This document shows, one piece after another, positions 63,726 through 64,000 of a stretch of 64,000 bases of DNA (positions within the stretch are counted from its first letter, which is position 1; each line of letters starts with the position of its first letter). Source of the stretch: Sinomonas mesophila (GTDB taxonomy: Bacteria; Actinomycetota; Actinomycetes; Actinomycetales; Micrococcaceae); NCBI RefSeq assembly GCF_001999765.1, contig NZ_KV908327.1:111049-175048 (forward strand). Direction: 5' to 3'. The position numbers and the translations under genes are program-made. A model generated the notes under the pieces. The model was not told the origin of the DNA. It saw nothing but the letters and a program-made list of their open reading frames with translations, and did not search any database.

Positions 63726-64000
63726 AGTCCGAGTCGCCGAAGGAGAGCGGAGGCGACAAACCCCTGAATCCGATTCGAGAATTACTCGGACTGTTCGGCT
63801 TGCCCGAACATCCGGTAAACGTTCCGGAGGATGAGGAAAATAACCGGATTTGCTTCCGGAACAGCGGTCGGATAAAGTAAACGACCGAAGCGGCGGGGAA
63901 ATAACCGGTAAACACCGGCGAAACACCCGGATCGCGACTGTTGTTTGAGAACTCAATAGTGTGCCAAGTTCGTTGATGCCATTTTTTTGGTATTGATTGC
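63726..64000 (+). other. Leader of an rRNA (rrn) operon, partial
   Basis: This AT-richer stretch runs from the promoter to the window end and has no credible ORF. It contains a long-range stem (GTCCGAGT 63727-63734 with ACTCGGAC 63784-63791), a nested TCGCC/GGCGA stem, and a hairpin TGTTCGG/CCGAACA (63792-63810). TTGTTTGAGAACTCAATAG (63941-63959) is the usual sequence upstream of 16S rRNA in Micrococcales, with the boxA-like antitermination region. TTTTTTTGG near 63974 also matches typical pre-16S leaders. 16S should begin shortly beyond 64000. Confidence 0.8.

Noticed and set aside
60004..63915. A 1303-codon open frame on the minus strand across helD and tyrS
   Set aside because: It crosses two well-supported genes, a terminator and the rRNA promoter, and its translation is low-complexity. 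Long antisense frames are expected at this GC content.

Overview
The window is a stretch of ordinary chromosome from a high-GC actinobacterium. Gene content, gene order and protein style point to the Micrococcaceae (an Arthrobacter or Sinomonas relative); this is inference, because only the leader of an rRNA operon is present and no 16S sequence. Genes are dense on both strands. Many are separated by perfect-hairpin bidirectional terminators. No CRISPR array, prophage or complete insertion sequence was seen.

Layout. 1-16.4 kb is the conserved actinobacterial block: ftsK (3' end), pgsA, cinA, clgR, a marR-family gene, DUF3046, recA, recX, a secreted transglycosylase-like protein, miaB, miaA, dapF, hflX, dinG, lexA and a LysM gene, with a VOC protein and an RsmC-type methyltransferase inserted. 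16.4-21 kb holds histidine genes hisC-hisB-hisH-priA with a tiny membrane ORF between hisH and priA, then an SseB-domain gene and an MFS remnant. 21-25 kb is DUF1844 / infC-rpmI-rplT and a SpoU rRNA methyltransferase. 25-30 kb has a cation efflux protein, an MFS exporter, a MutT Nudix enzyme, an Rv2578c-type radical SAM protein, a SIMPL protein and an HExxH protein. 30-42 kb has pheS-pheT, a phosphopantetheinyl transferase, a PfkB kinase, an M1 metallopeptidase, a 1321-residue Pls/PosA-type NRPS-like enzyme and a quinone oxidoreductase. 42-54 kb is the arginine pathway argCJBDFR and argGH, split by a DUF222/HNH gene, ridA and two small ORFs. 54-64 kb has a PIG-L deacetylase, a rifamycin-phosphotransferase-like PEP enzyme, a DinB-like protein, a 3-methyladenine glycosylase, an acetyltransferase, a HelD-type helicase and tyrS, and ends in the promoter and leader of an rRNA operon.

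How parts work together. A DNA-damage circuit is visible: LexA-type boxes lie before recA, between divergent lexA and the LysM gene (two boxes), and before the radical SAM gene, with a weaker one at hflX. Arginine genes overlap by ATGA/GTGA junctions, end in argR, and carry repeated TGCATAA elements before argC and argG. The carrier-protein-activating transferase lies about 2.5 kb from the NRPS-like enzyme that needs one, and the NRPS-like gene overlaps the M1 peptidase gene by 4 bases.

Regulatory signals of most interest are a probable AUU start plus attenuator hairpin at infC, a five-codon leaderless upstream ORF with a downstream hairpin at hflX, and at least a dozen genes whose GTG or ATG lies exactly six bases after a TAnnnT hexamer, the expected look of leaderless mRNAs. 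All calls come from reading the sequence by eye; no database search was run.
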